A DNA stretch of 64,000 nt. Origin: Pseudorasbora parva (lineage: Eukaryota; Chordata; Actinopteri; Cypriniformes; Gobionidae). Positions 45,947 to 58,800 of this stretch are shown one piece after another. Under the pieces are notes generated by a model. That model made no database searches. It was not told the origin of the DNA and saw only the letters and a list, made by a program, of their open reading frames with translations. Position 1 is the stretch's first letter, and each line of letters starts with the position of its first letter. The stretch spans positions 1 to 64,000 of the forward strand of contig NC_090191.1 in NCBI RefSeq assembly GCF_024679245.1, given 5' to 3'. The position numbers and the translations under genes were made by a program.

Positions 45947-46112
45947 CTCCTATAGCAGTGAATGAGTGTAATTTTTCCTCAGTGACCCTACAGTGCTCTG
46001 TCTGAAGTGATACTGTAATAGACGGCTGCATGGTTATAATTTTATTCCTAATATTATCAATCTTACTAGTAAAGAAGTTCATAAAGTCATTACTGCTGTG
46101 AGGCCCTGGTGG
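44356..46112 (-). pseudogene. L2 ORF2, linker plus reverse transcriptase (5'-truncated, broken)
   Basis: Read leftward from 46112: NFFTSKIDNIRNKI, a linker interrupted by a (GT)n run (45912-45944), [56 protein letters not shown] (motif A), then after a frameshift [17 protein letters not shown] (motif B), the YADD region in another frame near 45200, LQLNSDKTEFLIIG, YCNALLGGCP, LHWLPIKHCIHFKILL and FKSRLKTHLFTMAYT ending at 44356. The endonuclease is missing, as usual for 5'-truncated LINE copies. There are at least three frameshifts. Part of the 3' UTR (TTCCCGGTTCCGGCTGACCT) continues to about 44215. Confidence 0.87.
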
Positions 46113-47059
46113 TACAGCAGCAGCAGGCAGACAGACAGGAGCAATCGATCAGGCCTACATAAATACACTTGCTATATTTATTTAATGGGTTTAATGTTAC
46201 ACATTGTATACGTTTAACGTTACATAGTTGATTGGTTGTTGAATAGCAGGTGACGGGCAAATGCTTCACACGCCTGAAGAAAATAAAAAGGAAGTCAACC
46301 AACCTTAAATGAAGAACAGAGTTAATGTCAGAACTGAGTTTAATGAAATATCAAACGGTTCACTCCCAGCAGAATCGATATTTTAGCGTTTCCATTTTTT
46401 TGTTCCTCATTAAACATTACTGTTCCGAAAACGGTTTGATTGGAAAAAATACCCGTTATTCTAATTTAGCCTATACTTTAAACAAATGTATAAATAAAGA
46501 CTTGTTTTCACTCAAAAATAAGATAACACGTGATAATTAAACTTGAATAACCTGAATAACCTTTGTAGCTTATGTATCAGTGTATATTTAATTCATATGA
46601 AGACTACTGTTTTATTTTGTATTTTTTAATACAAAGATTAATAGAAATAAAAATAATCGTCCACCCCTAGTTAAGGAGTCTTTGTTTACCTGCATGTTCT
46701 TGATGTTAAGTTTTAGGTAGATATAACTATATATTTCCAAGTCAAGCAAAGAGTTTTTGGTATTTAAATATTTGCATTAAAAAATGTGTTTGTTTACATT
46801 GATGTTAAAATTATATTGTCAGATTTGTGACATACATTTTTGCTAAAACACTGCTGGTCACTTTCAGAAATTGTAGCAATGCTTTCTTTTTAACCAGAAA
46901 GAATGTGAAACATAAATAATACCATTCTCAGTTTTTAAATAATTTAAAAAAATATATAATTTAAATTGATTTTATACACTAATGGCAATATTGCATATCA
47001 AATATCGCATTATTTAAGAAGATATCGCAGATCACCTTTTTCTTCAATATCGCACAGCC
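46113..47059. other. unassigned, with two hAT-type right ends
   Basis: CGTCCACCCCTA near 46662 and ATCGCACAGCCCTA near 47050 are hAT-type right termini, but I could not find convincing left partners. The rest is AT-rich without genes. Confidence 0.4.
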
Positions 47060-48290
47060 CTAGAATGTTGTCAGCGATTCTGCATTTCGGATGGTGGTGG
47101 GAAGATCGTTCCACCAACTGGGAATGGTGAATGAAAAATGTCATGCCTCTCTGTGATGGTACCAAAAGCCTCCGCATGTTAGCTGAGCGAAGGCTTCCGG
47201 TGGGGTCGTAGACTTGAAAAAGTGTGTAGAAACTTAGAGCTGTGTGTCTTCACCATAACAATGATATGAGAGACCTGAATGATGCCTGAATGATGGGTCC
47301 CAATGATGTAGTGTAAATGGAGAAGAGGAGAGGTCCAAGCACTGAGCCCTGAGGAACCCCCGTGGTCAGTTGATGTGTTTTGGATACCTCTCCTCTCCAG
47401 GCAACCTTAAAAGACCTACCTGTGAGATAGGACTCAAACCAGTGGAGTGGAGTCCCTGTGATGCCCAGTGATGAGAGGGTGGACAGAAGAATCTGATGAT
47501 TCACAGTGTCAAAGGCAGCAGACAGATCAAGGAGGATGAGGACTGATGATTTGGATGGAGCTATTCCAATCTAATATGATTTCTGACCTGTAAGGTTGCC
47601 AGAATAATAATCCTCCACGGTGTGTTAATAGGCCAGAGGAGAACTGGCACCCCGACTGAGTCTGGTTTCTCTAAGGTTTATTTTTCTCCATCATGCCCTG
47701 ATGGAGTTTCGGTTCCTTTGGTCGCCTTTGGCTTGGCTTGCTCAGTTGGGGACACTAACATTATGATCAAAGTTATTCAACTAAATATACAAATAAAATG
47801 TATGAATTAGGTCTTATTTAATTCTATAAACTATAATACTGATCTGCCAACATTGTCTCTCTATGATAAATTAAAATAAGCTGATAACATCACTGTTTAC
47901 TCCAGAACGACTGTACAGCCAAATCTAATTCTGCTGCAATATTGTCCTGTTTGACACTGAAGCTGCTCTGACACAATCGTGATTGTAAAAGCGCTATATA
48001 AATAAAGTTGATTGATTGATTGATTGCTGAGAGATGTGTTGATGATGTGTGTGATACCTATGCGTGTGGGGGTGAGACTTGATTGCTAATAGCTGTTGTT
48101 TTGTTTGTAAAGAAATCAGCAAAATCATCTGCAGATAGAGAGGTGGTGGAGGACAGAGAAGAGAGTTGAATGATCTGAAAGGTGTCCGTGTTTGAGGTGC
48201 TGTTGATTTTTGTTGTGGAAATATGAAGATTTAGCTGCATGTACATCCGAGAAGGATGAGAGCTGAGACTGATATTAATTCAGGTCAGAT
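47060..48290 (-). pseudogene. second L2-like reverse transcriptase fragment, interrupted
   Basis: Minus strand 47565-47250: [20 protein letters not shown] (motif A), [37 protein letters not shown] (motif B). Beyond the plus-strand L2 tail inserted at 47572-48026, minus strand 48246-48058 gives LSADDFADFFTNKTTAISNQ, the linker between endonuclease and reverse transcriptase. The first part of the reverse transcriptase is missing. It belongs to a different L2-like lineage from the two larger copies. Confidence 0.75.
47572..48026 (+). mobile_element. L2 3' UTR and tail inserted in another LINE
   Basis: Starts CTAATATGATTTCTGACCTG, carries GAGGAGAACTGGCACCCCGA and TTGTAAAAGCGCTATATAAA, and ends in a TGATTGAT tail. 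It is inverted relative to 42190-42655 and nested in the minus-strand LINE. Confidence 0.82.
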
Positions 48291-48619
48291 GGGTGGTTGT
48301 ATTTGCGCTATTTTCTCTAAGCTGCCCTGAGTTTGGCCTAATGTTCGCAAATAACATCAGACAACCAAGGGTTAGAGGCAGTAGGTCGTGCTGGCCCAGA
48401 GGACAGAGGATAGATACTAGACAAGAAGTTAAAACTGGTTATTGAAACTGGTACAAAGAGACATTTCAAAACATTTCACTCATGTTGTATATCCACGGAG
48501 ATATCAGTTGACGAAAATAAATAATACAAGCACGATAGGTCGCGAAAGACAAGTCGAGTATTCACATAAGCGCAGTGGATGTTAGCACTGTGTGCACTGC
48601 ACTCACACACACGAATGTA
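48291..48619. other. unassigned
   Basis: Probably decayed LINE flank. No feature is supported. Confidence 0.35.
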
Positions 48620-48965
48620 TAAAGCTTGGAACATACTCTGCAAGAACAAATACATTTGTTTTTTGTTTTTTTGAGGTGGCAAGAACAAGAACAAAGTTCG
48701 TTCTGGCCAGTGCGTTCCATACTTCACAAGAAAAGCACGTGCCGATCATCTGTGCTTCTCCGCATTAACCCCGCCCACTTTAAATGTCTGACCAATCACA
48801 CAATAGTTCTCAGACACCCACAAGAAAAAAGTTCTGCTCAGGCGATGTGTCGAGAACAAGTTGCAAGAACTCCCGAATCAGGGCTGAGCACAAACTACAT
48901 CATTTTGTTCTTCAGCCCTGGGAGCGAGAACTTTCTTCTGTTCTTACGGAGTATGTTGTAGAGTT
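48620..48965. mobile_element. short MITE-like element
   Basis: Ends GAACATACTCTGCAAGAACA and the inverse of CAACATACTCCGTAAGAACA, with GCAAGAAC/GTTCTTGC motifs inside. Target duplication not resolved. Confidence 0.55.
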
Positions 48966-49241
48966 TACTCGACCTCACAGAGAAAGTCCTGTCAAACGAA
49001 TTCCATATTGGAACTTATTTATAGTTTATTGCATATTTGTTCATTTTTCGTTATACTACTGTTGAAATTTTATTGAAATAATTAAATGTTTTTTTTACTG
49101 TCCGTTTTAGAAAAACGCTTTAAACTAAATTAAATTTTTACTTTCGGTCCAAAAAGGTTACAGACCCCTGGCTTAAATGTACAACTAGTTGAGTAGAAAA
49201 ATAATTTATTCGGGGAAAGCCCTTGCTTCCCATATCGCTTC
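48966..49241. other. unassigned AT-rich interval
   Basis: No gene or known repeat seen. Confidence 0.35.
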
Positions 49242-51668
49242 TAGTGATGGGAAGTTCGGATCATACCAAGACTCGGATCTTTGAATCTCGTTCAGCAAAA
49301 TGAACGAATTTTGAAGTCATTTCGTTCATTTAAGCAGAATCTAATTAAAATGTTACATGTTACATTTTTTGAACACATTTAGCACTTTTGGAATAAAAAA
49401 TAAACTACAAGCTAATGCAGTCATGGCCAAACTTTGAGAATAAAAATGATTAATTAATTGTGCTTGCCTCACCTCCCGATCTAAATCGTTACTTCTTTAG
49501 TCAGTTCCCATTTAATCACGTCTGTTCCAGAAAGATTAGTAACATTACACCACTCGTGACTTCTTGTTTGAGCCGTTAGTTCTGTCATCATGTCTGATCT
49601 GGGCCGTGACAGCCACACATGCGTCCAGAAACAGAAAAGATTAGTTCTCTCAAGCCTTCAAGTCATTCGTTCATCAAGTCCTAGCCCCATATAGACAAGG
49701 CTATGCAGTCACGGGAAACAGAAGAGATTCGTTCATCAAGTCCTAGCCCCATATAGACAAGGCTCTGCAGTCACGGGAAACAGAAGAGATTCGTTCATCA
49801 AGTCCTAGCCCCATATAGACAAGGCTCTGCAGTCACCGGAAACAGAAGAGATTCGTTCATCAAGTCCTAGCCCCATATAGACAAGGCTATGCAGTCACGG
49901 GAAACAGAAGAGATTCGTTCATCAAGTCCTAGCCCCATAAAGACAAGGCTATGCCGTCACGGGAAACAGAAGAGATTCGTTCATCAAGTCCTAGCCCCAT
50001 ATAGACAAGGCTATGCAGTCACGGGAAACAGAAGAGATTCGTTCATCAAGTCCTAGCCCCATATAGACAAGGCTCTGCAGTCACCGGAAACAGAAGAGAT
50101 TCGTTCATCAAGTCCTAGCCCCATATAGACAAGGCTCTGCAGTCACGGGAAACAGAAGAGATTCGTTCATCAAGTCCTAGCCCCATAAAGACAAGGCTAT
50201 GCAGTCACGGGAAACAGAAGAGATTCGTTCATCAAGTCCTAGCCCCATATAGACAAGGCTCTGCAGTCACCGGAAACAGAAGAGATTCGTTCATCAAGTC
50301 CTAGCCCCATATAGACAAGGCTATGCAGTCACGGGAAACAGAAGAGATTCGTTCATCAAGTCCTAGCCCCATATAGACAAGGCTCTGCAGTCACCGGAAA
50401 CAGAAGAGATTCGTTCATCAAGTCCTAGCCCCATATAGACAAGGCTCTGCAGTCACCGGAAACAGAAGAGATTCGTTCATCAAGTCCTAGCCCCATATAG
50501 ACAAGGCTATGCAGTCACGGGAAACAGAAGAGATTCGTTCATCAAGTCCTAGCCCCATATAGACAAGGCTATGCAGTCACGGGAAACAGAAGAGATTCGT
50601 TCATCAAGTCCTAGCCCCATATAGACAAGGCTCTGCAGTCACCGGAAACAGAAGAGATTCGTTCATCAAGTCCTAGCCCCATATAGACAAGGCTCTGCAG
50701 TCACCGGAAACAGAAGAGATTCGTTCATCAAGTCCTAGCCCCATATAGACAAGGCTCTGCAGTCACCGGAAACAGAAGAGATTCGTTCATCAAGTCCTAG
50801 CCCCATATAGACAAGGCTCTGCAGTCACCGGAAACAGAAGAGATTCGTTCATCAAGTCCTAGCCCCATATAGACAAGGCTATGCAGTCACGGGAAACAGA
50901 AGAGATTCGTTCATCAAGTCCTAGCCCCATATAGACAAGGCTATGCAGTCACGGGAAACAGAAGAGATTCGTTCATCAAGTCCTAGCCCCATATAGACAA
51001 GGCTCTGCAGTCACGGGAAACAGAAGAGATTCGTTCATCTCTCGAGTCTTCTTGTTCAAGTCGTTCTTCAGGTCTGACTCTGAGTCTCGTTCTTTTGTCA
51101 CATGATCGCGCCGCTTCAGTGTCTCGCAAGTCACAACATATGCAACATTACATTACAGTTGTATTATTGACTGCATGTTGTAATATAGTTATTATTATAA
51201 AATAATCAAAAGATATGGCAATACACTGTTATTATGCCTATCCATTCTGACCAACCCAGTGTGTCCAGGATTCATAGGAGAAAATAATTATTGGACTACT
51301 AGCTAAAAACTAAATCTACACACTTGTTTGTGGGGAAGGTTGTGAATGAACTATTTCTGTAGCCAACACGGCTATCACGTGACAAAAGAACGAGACTAGG
51401 ACTGAAGACTCAAAAGAACGAATGATTTCCGGGACAGACTTCATAGCCTTGTCTATGGGGCTGGGACTTGATGAACGAATGACTCAAACCCGGACTCGAA
51501 AAATGAGCTAATCAGTTCTGTTTCCTGTATGGAACATATGGGATGTTGTGCATGCGCAGTTAACACAAAATGAACGAATCGCTCTCTGAGAAAACCCGTC
51601 GTTCTCGAGTCATATTAAAGATTCGTTCAAAAAATCGAAACGAATCGTTCATGAACGACACATCACTA
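49242..51668. mobile_element. fold-back hAT-like element carrying a minisatellite
   Basis: Ends TAGTGATGGGAAGTTCGGATC and the inverse of TAGTGATGTGTCGTTCATGAA. Flanking 8-mers ATCGCTTC (49234-49241) and ACTGCTTC (51669-51676) agree at six positions. GAACGA/TCGTTC motifs cluster at both ends. The arms are partly complementary: CTCGTTCTTTTGTCAC at 51083 is matched by GTGACAAAAGAACGAG at 51378. No transposase. Confidence 0.82.
49676..51040. repeat. 62-bp minisatellite, 22 copies
   Basis: CAGTCAC recurs every 62 bp from 49706 to 51008 with no length change. Units differ at a few sites (CTATG/CTCTG, CACGGG/CACCGG, CATATAG/CATAAAG). A single inverted relative lies at 51430-51480 in the other arm. 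No unique spacers, so it is not CRISPR-like. Confidence 0.97.
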
Positions 51669-54092
51669 ACTGCTTCACATATTTCCGTGCCAGCATGTCA
51701 TAAAGGGCATTCTGAGTTGTGCGAGACGCGCTGATCACAAGCTATTTTTATTTGATGAAAAACATTAGTCTGATGGGAAAAGAAAAGAAAAAAATGATGC
51801 CAGTTCATTAAATATAACAACGGATTCCGTTTGTTTTCATTTTGTCATCTTAATGTATTAATCATTTAGGTTAAGCGAGAAATATTTAGTGTAGGACAGG
51901 CTTTTTTCTTTTATGCTTTTAATTTATATTCTTTTATTGTGTTTTTCTCTGTTGTCAGAAACGCTGCAGGTGTGTGAAAATAGGTGAACATCTGTTGTTG
52001 AGCTGTTCTGCATGCTGCTTTTGCACGTTAAAGCTTGTTTGTCTTTTTAACGGGTCACAGACACTCACCAACTGTATTTTTATTTAATACCAGTTTAATA
52101 TTATAATAAAGGCTATCAGTTAACAGTTAATATTCGGATAATGAGAGGTGGTTGTTGGTTGGGAACATTCACCGAATTGAGCATCCCTAATGAAGATACA
52201 TCGGTAACCCCTACAACTAAGCAGGATGTGTCTGAAAACGTTTTAAATGTCAAAATAAAGATACACATATAGTTAAATGAATATGAATACATATGATGTA
52301 ACAAATATGTTTAATAAAATGCTATAATGAAGCAGAAAATCAGATCATCCTCCTACGAAATGAACATGCGATTGAATGTCACTAATGTAATTTTCTTTTC
52401 TTTTTTGATGGCTTGGATCTTGAGCACAGAGTTATATGGACAACAAACCCCTCACATATCAGTTTCTATAGATTCTCTGATTTTAACTCCTCATGATCAT
52501 TGACGGTGTCCGCTGGAATATGCGATATTTTTCTGATACATAGCCTACCCAATGCAGTCATGTCAGTTTTCTTTTTCGCTGTTTTTTTCTGGTGGCCAGC
52601 TGAACATTCAATCTGCAAGTTCTGCATTTTCACTTTGTTTAAACTAAAGAGTTTTTCTTAGCCATAAAATAGCCATATTCCTCATGTTCCACCACTCGAG
52701 GGCGTGGCCGACTTTCAGACTACATCAATAAACCCGCCCTCAAGCCTGAGTGACAGTTGACTGTTAGACATGGGAAATGCAAGTGCAAATGGGATTGCGA
52801 TTCCATTTGAGTTTTGTGCAGGTTGTGGCAGGACACGGAGGAAATAAATGTCAAATAGGTGATTTTCTATTCCTATTCCAAAACGGCAGGGTAACTTGTA
52901 AGACATTGGAAATGCAAATGCAAACAAACTTTGCTTTTACATTTGAAATTTGGCAGTTGTCTTGCGTTCGCGTAAACAAAAATGCAAACGGCAATGTGCG
53001 ATATATATCGTTTGCACCATATAATTTTGGTTCTAATATGTTTTCCCAGTAAATAGGTAAGAATAAACCTGGTGTCTTCCATGATCCTTCTTCTTTAAAG
53101 CACTTGAATCCAACAAGCTCGTGATCATCTCAGCACGCATTTTGACCCTTAAGTACGCTTGTACAATTTGCTGCTCTGGGTACGCATTTTACTGGTTTCG
53201 GAGACGTTGATTCTGCCGCTGAGCCACAGTGTGTGGAGTGAAAAGCTTTCGGCCAATCAGAGCGCTGCATTTTAACCCTCCAACCACCTGCCCGGCCCGC
53301 CTAACCCCCCACTCACTTTGCCTCAAGCAAACGGGGAACAGGGCCGGGGAACTGTTACTGCAGGCTTGCATGCCATGGCTGAACGGCCTCAAAAAAAGCA
53401 TCGGAAATCACAGTGCGACTCTCGACTTTGACCAGTCAACGCAACTTTGCTGATTTTTACACCGAGCACATCTCTGCAGTCTGTGCGCGATGCACTGAAG
53501 CTCACTCTCGCTCATATCTGAGGTAAATCATTAACACCATCATCGGTAACATTACATGCTTTATTCAACTAAATACATTACAATCGGCTAAAACGAATAC
53601 GCAGTTTACTTTTCTGAACAAGACCGCTCCCAAGTCGATCGTGTTCGTGTGAAACGCTGCACAGTTCGGCACACACAAAATACAGGCATGGGGGTTCAAT
53701 GGGGGACGCGCAAATACAGGCAAAATACAGGTTCAATGGGGGACGCGCATCTCTTAAAGGGGCCGCACTATATTCCTCCTCCAGGTGTGGTGTGGTTCTG
53801 GCGCGCTCTCAGGTCCACATGACAGCTTTCACATTACCAATTTTTCATACAAACAGTGCAAGCAGGTGTTATTTAAACTAAACTGCCAGTGTAAAAACTC
53901 CCTTTATTTATATTCCCAAAATGAGAGAAATCACTGCTTATTCTGAATTTTTAAGCTTAGGCTTAAGAGAAATGAACTAGTGCTTTGAAAAACAGCTATG
54001 ACCTTTGACACATGTCTAGTCTTCATGCTGTATTATTGAATAAGTATGATTTTACTAATAATAAATGTACTTTTGCTAAAGTATTTAATGAA

Positions 54093-54095
<3 letters not shown>
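51669..54095. other. mostly unassigned, with a CCAAT-containing GC-rich patch
   Basis: AT-rich and featureless to about 52730. 52750-53000 has repeated GGAAATGCAA-type motifs. 53200-53460 is GC-rich, contains GGCCAATCAGAGCGC (a CCAAT-box-like site) and short ORFs, and could be an old promoter or first exon. No coding continuity supports a gene. Around 53690-53750 the segment TTCAATGGGGGACGCGCA is duplicated. Confidence 0.4.

Positions 54096-54179
<84 letters not shown>
54096..54179. repeat. (TA)n microsatellite
   Basis: About 84 bp of uninterrupted TA dinucleotides, then a short imperfect extension. The Tyr-Ile ORF is its translation. Confidence 0.98.
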
Positions 54180-54183
<4 letters not shown>

Positions 54184-55687
54184 ATATATAATATATGTTT
54201 ATATATGGTGAACAGTGTTTTCTGTGGGACATGTTAAGTCCCTTTGGGGAGCACTTTGGGCTTTTTCACTTTTTCACCTATAACAAACAAAAAAGATATT
54301 AAAAACCCAATAAAGAACAGGGAAAAAGCATAATATGAGCACTTTAAAACATTGCAACTTTCATCGCAAGGAAAGTGTAAGAAAAGTGGCCACAACATCA
54401 GGCCTTTTAGGCCGCAAAAATCACAAATAGGCTCGCGAAATCCTGGAAGGACTGATAATGATATTAAAAATAAAAGGATGGATCATGAGCTCTCAATAGT
54501 TCCACTCAAACCAGCGCTGTCAATACATTTGAACAGACAGCAGCTTCACTATAGCGGTATTTGCAGCATTTTTTGTTAAATGGCTGTATTTTTGTACAGC
54601 ATAGTGTGCATTGATTATTATGTCAACCACATTTACAGTATCATTTGATTATGGAGAGTGATGGACATTAATGTTGTTCTTGTATTTAGCCCCCAGGTGT
54701 TTCTTACTAAATGGTCACACTCATACTCATTGGTGGACAAATGTTCTAATGTATACATGTTCTACATTTTAGTGTAATAATATGAATTGAATATTTTGAA
54801 GAGATCTTTAGGTAGTAATTACTACTTGTGCAGTAATTATGCTCCATTAATGAGCACTTAACATTTTTCTTCTAATATTTGTATTTATATTACAATTAGT
54901 GAAGTAATTAAGGTTAAAATAGAGAATTCCAATGCAAATTAGAGTCATTTTGTGGCTGGAAAAATAATAAGTTTCATTTTTAATGCCATTACCGTGCTTG
55001 TATGGCTTTTTAATAAAATACATGTAGGCCTATCTAGTAGCTCAAATTATTGCAGATCATAACTGTTAACTTTTTAGATATTTAGGCAAGATCAAACACT
55101 AGATTTCTTTAAATGTGAAATTTTAAAACGATGATACTTTATATAAGCACACAGTGATTTTTTTCACAGTGAATTTATGATAGGAATGCAAAATTAATAA
55201 TCTGTAAGATTCAATATTTTAAATAGAATACATCATTCATAATGCATTCAATCACGTTTGACTTTTTTATTTATTTATTTGACCAGATCTACTTCATAGG
55301 TGTACGTTAATCAAAATTACAGCAATAGCCACCCCTCCAGCCAATCAGAAAAGAGTATTTCTTGTCTCCTGGTCATAATAGCCTATAATCTTGTCTCTGC
55401 CAGGCTTAAATATTGTGCTTTTGTAAGATTTGCTTTAGGTGTTATTTAAAGTTGCTTTATGAGTAAATAATTACTTAGACTATTTCATTAACCAGTAAAT
55501 AGAAGAAGGCTATGTGTTACCCTGGTCTGACTCTCATCTTTAACACATAAGTACTTAGGCCTATTTATTAGCTCACTCCGCCTCCTATTGGTTCAATTAA
55601 CAAAGTAACTAGGACGTAGTGATGAGCCAAACAATCTATTTGAATGTAAATTGTATGCATCTAGTATGTATGCACATACTATTGTAT
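54180..55687. other. unassigned AT-rich sequence
   Basis: No convincing ORF or repeat. It could contain intron or 5' sequence of the hAT transposase that follows, since the exon preceding 55805 was not found. Confidence 0.4.
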
Positions 55688-55724
55688 GCACGTGTGTGTG
55701 TGTGTGTGTGTGTCTGTGTGTGTA
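55688..55724. repeat. (GT)n microsatellite
   Basis: GT dinucleotides with one TCTG interruption. Confidence 0.95.
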
Positions 55725-55804
55725 TAACTTAATTCGTAATATTTGTAACAACATGCAGGAATATGATTTATCATAATCTCCCCCCTCTTCACCTAATTTT
55801 TCAG

Positions 55805-58800
55805 ATTGCAAACGCCATGTGGAGGGATCAAAGCACAAGAAACTGGATAGTGCCATGGCCTCAGTTCCTAAGATCACCACAAAGTTTTTTGGCGCTCAAG
55901 ATCTACTGACCATCAGGGCAGAAACACTGTTCTCAAACTTTATAGCTGAGCACAATGTGCCAGTGTCTATAGTTGACCATGCTGGACCATTATTTAAGAA
56001 GATGTTTCCAGATAGTCAAATTACCCAGCTGTACGCCTGTGCCCGAACCAAGACAGCAGCTATATTGAACACACTTTCCATATTGAACACACTTTCCTCG
56101 AATGATGATCAGGTCATCAGTGACCTTATGTTCCGTTCCCCATTCAGCATTGCAACCGATGGTAGCACAGACATGGATGATGTCAAGCTTTATCCTTTGG
56201 TTGTCTGTGTCTATGATCCCAGTGTTGGACAAATAGTTGTAGTACTCCTGAAGATTGTTGAGTGTAGGGAGTCTACTGGTGAAGGGATATACAATCTTAT
56301 TGACCAGGAACTAAACAAAAGGAAAATACCATGGGGCAATTGTGTAAGCTTTTCTGCTTTTTTTCATTAAGTCACAGAATCCCCACATTTACATGGGCGG
56401 CTGTGCATGCCACCTTATGCATATAGCTGCGGAAAAGGCTTCGAGAAGTCTTCGTATTGGCATTGAAGACATGCTCATCATGATCTACTACTACCTTGAC
56501 AAGAGTAGCAAAAGGAAAGCTTTGCTGCGTGACCTCCAAATGCTGTGTGACACTGATGTGAGGAAGATTTAGAAATTATCCTCGACCAGATGGCTAGCTC
56601 TTGGCAAATGTGTCAATCGACTCCTCCAGCAGTGGGAACCTCTGACTCTGTTTTTTGCTGAAGAGACAACAGGGAAGAAGGCAGCTAAACCTCTCACATC
56701 CTCAGCTCATCCCTCTCTGAAGGACCCAGCTGTCCCTAAGCCCTGAACTTTCAAACCTACCTCGGGTAAGCTTGCTGTCTCAAAGACTTTGTCCTCCAGC
56801 TTTTTGAAGACCAAAGTCCAAAAGAGAAAGTCCAAGACTGAACCAAGCTCCACACAGCAGCAGACAGGGCCCACACTCGAGCGGATAGAGTCAGGGTCTA
56901 CAACCAAACAGCTGCAGGCACGACCAAGCGCTCAACAGCAGCAGACAGGGCCCACACTCGAGCGGATAGAGTCAGGGTCTACAACCAAACAGCTGTAGGC
57001 ACGTCCAAGCGCTCAACAGCAGCAGACAGGGCCCACACTCAAGCGGATAGAGTCAGGGTCTACAACCAAACAGCTGTAGGCACGTCCAAGAGCTCCACAG
57101 CAGCAGACAGGGCCCACACTCGAGCGGATAGAGTCAGGGTCTACAACCAAACAGCTGCAGGCACGACCAAGTGCTCCACAGCAGCAGACAGGGCCCACAC
57201 TCAAGCGGATAGAGTCAGGGTCTACAACCAAACAGCTGCAGGCACGACCAAGTGCTCCACAGCAGCAGACAGGGCCCACACTCAAGCGGATAGAGTCAGG
57301 GTCTACAACCAAACAGCTGTAGGCACGTCCAAACGCTCAACAGCAGCAGACAGGGCCCACACTCAAGCGGATAGAGTCAGGGTCTACAACCAAACAGCTG
57401 CAGGCAAGACCAAGCGCTCAACAGCAGCAGACAGGGCCCACACTCAAGCGGATAGAGTCAGGGTCTACAACCAAACAGCTGTAGGCACGTCCAAGAGCTC
57501 CACAGCAGCAGACAGGGCCCACACTCGAGCGGATAGAGTCAGGGTCTACAACCAAACTGCTGCAGGCACGACCAAGCGCTCCACAGCAGCAGACAGGGCC
57601 CACACTCAAGCGGATAGAGTCAGGGTCTACAGCCAAACAGCTGCAGGCACGACCAAGTGCTCCACAGCAGCAGACAGGGCCCACACTCAAGCGGATAGAG
57701 TCAGGGTCTACAACCAAACAGCTGCAGGCACGACCAAGCGCTCCACAGCAGCAGACAGGGCCCACACTCAAGCGGATAGAGTCAGGGTCTACAACCAAAC
57801 AGCTGCAGGCACGACCAAGCGCTCCACAGCAGCAAACAGGGCCCACACTCAAGCTGATAGAGTCAGGGTCTACAACCAAACAGCTGCAGGCACGTCCAAG
57901 TGCTCCACAGCAGCAGACAGGGCCCACACTCGAGCGGATAGAGTCAGGGTCTACAGCCAAACAGCTGCAGGCATGACCAAGCGCTCCACAGCAGCAGACA
58001 GGGCCCACACTCAAGCGGATAGAGTCAGGGTCTACAACCAAACTGCTGCAGGCACGACCAAGCGCTCCACAGCAGCAGACAGGGCCCACACTCAAGCGGA
58101 TAGAGTCAGGGTCTACAACCAAACAGCTGCAGGCACGACCAAGCGCTCCACAGCAGCAGACAGGGCCCACACTCAAGCGGATAGAGTCAGGGTCTACAAC
58201 CAAACAGCTGCAGGCACGACCAAGCGCTCCACAGCAGCAGACAGGGCCCACACTCAAGCGGATAGAGTCAGGGTCTACAACCAAACAGCTGCAGGCACGA
58301 CCAAGTGCTCCACAGCAGCAGACAGGGCCCACACTCAAGCGGATAGAGTCAGGGTCTACAGCCAAACAGCTGCAGGCACGTCCAAGCGCTCCACAGCAGC
58401 AGACAGGGCCCACACACAAGCGGATAGAGTCAGGGTCTACAACCAAACAGCTGCAGGCACGACCAAGTGCTCCACAGCAGCAGACAGGGCCCACACTCAA
58501 GCGGATAGAGTCAGGGTCTACAACCAAACAGCTGTAGGCACGTCCAAGTGCTCCACAGCAGCAGACAGGGCCCACACTCAAGCGGATAGAGTCAGGGTCT
58601 ACAGCCAAACAGCTGCAGGCACGTCCAAGCGCTCCACAGCAGCAGACAGGGCCCACACTCAAGCGGATAGAGTCAGGGTCTACAACCAAACAGCTGCATA
58701 TACGACCAAGCGCTCCACAGCAGCAGACAGGGCCCACACTCAAGCGGATAGAGTCAGGGTCTACAACCAAACAGCTGTAGGCACGTCCAAACGCTCAACA

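Noticed and set aside
46660..47065. Complete hAT elements ending at 46671 or 47063
   Set aside because: Only right-type termini are convincing. No left ends with matching 8-bp duplications were found.
49676..51040. CRISPR-like regular array
   Set aside because: Whole 62-bp units repeat with no unique spacers, in a vertebrate-type genome inside a hAT-like element. It is a minisatellite.
53229..53453. First exon of a gene at the CCAAT-containing patch
   Set aside because: The ATG-led frames stop quickly and do not join the zinc-finger exon at 55805 by any visible splice site. Kept only as an unassigned note.
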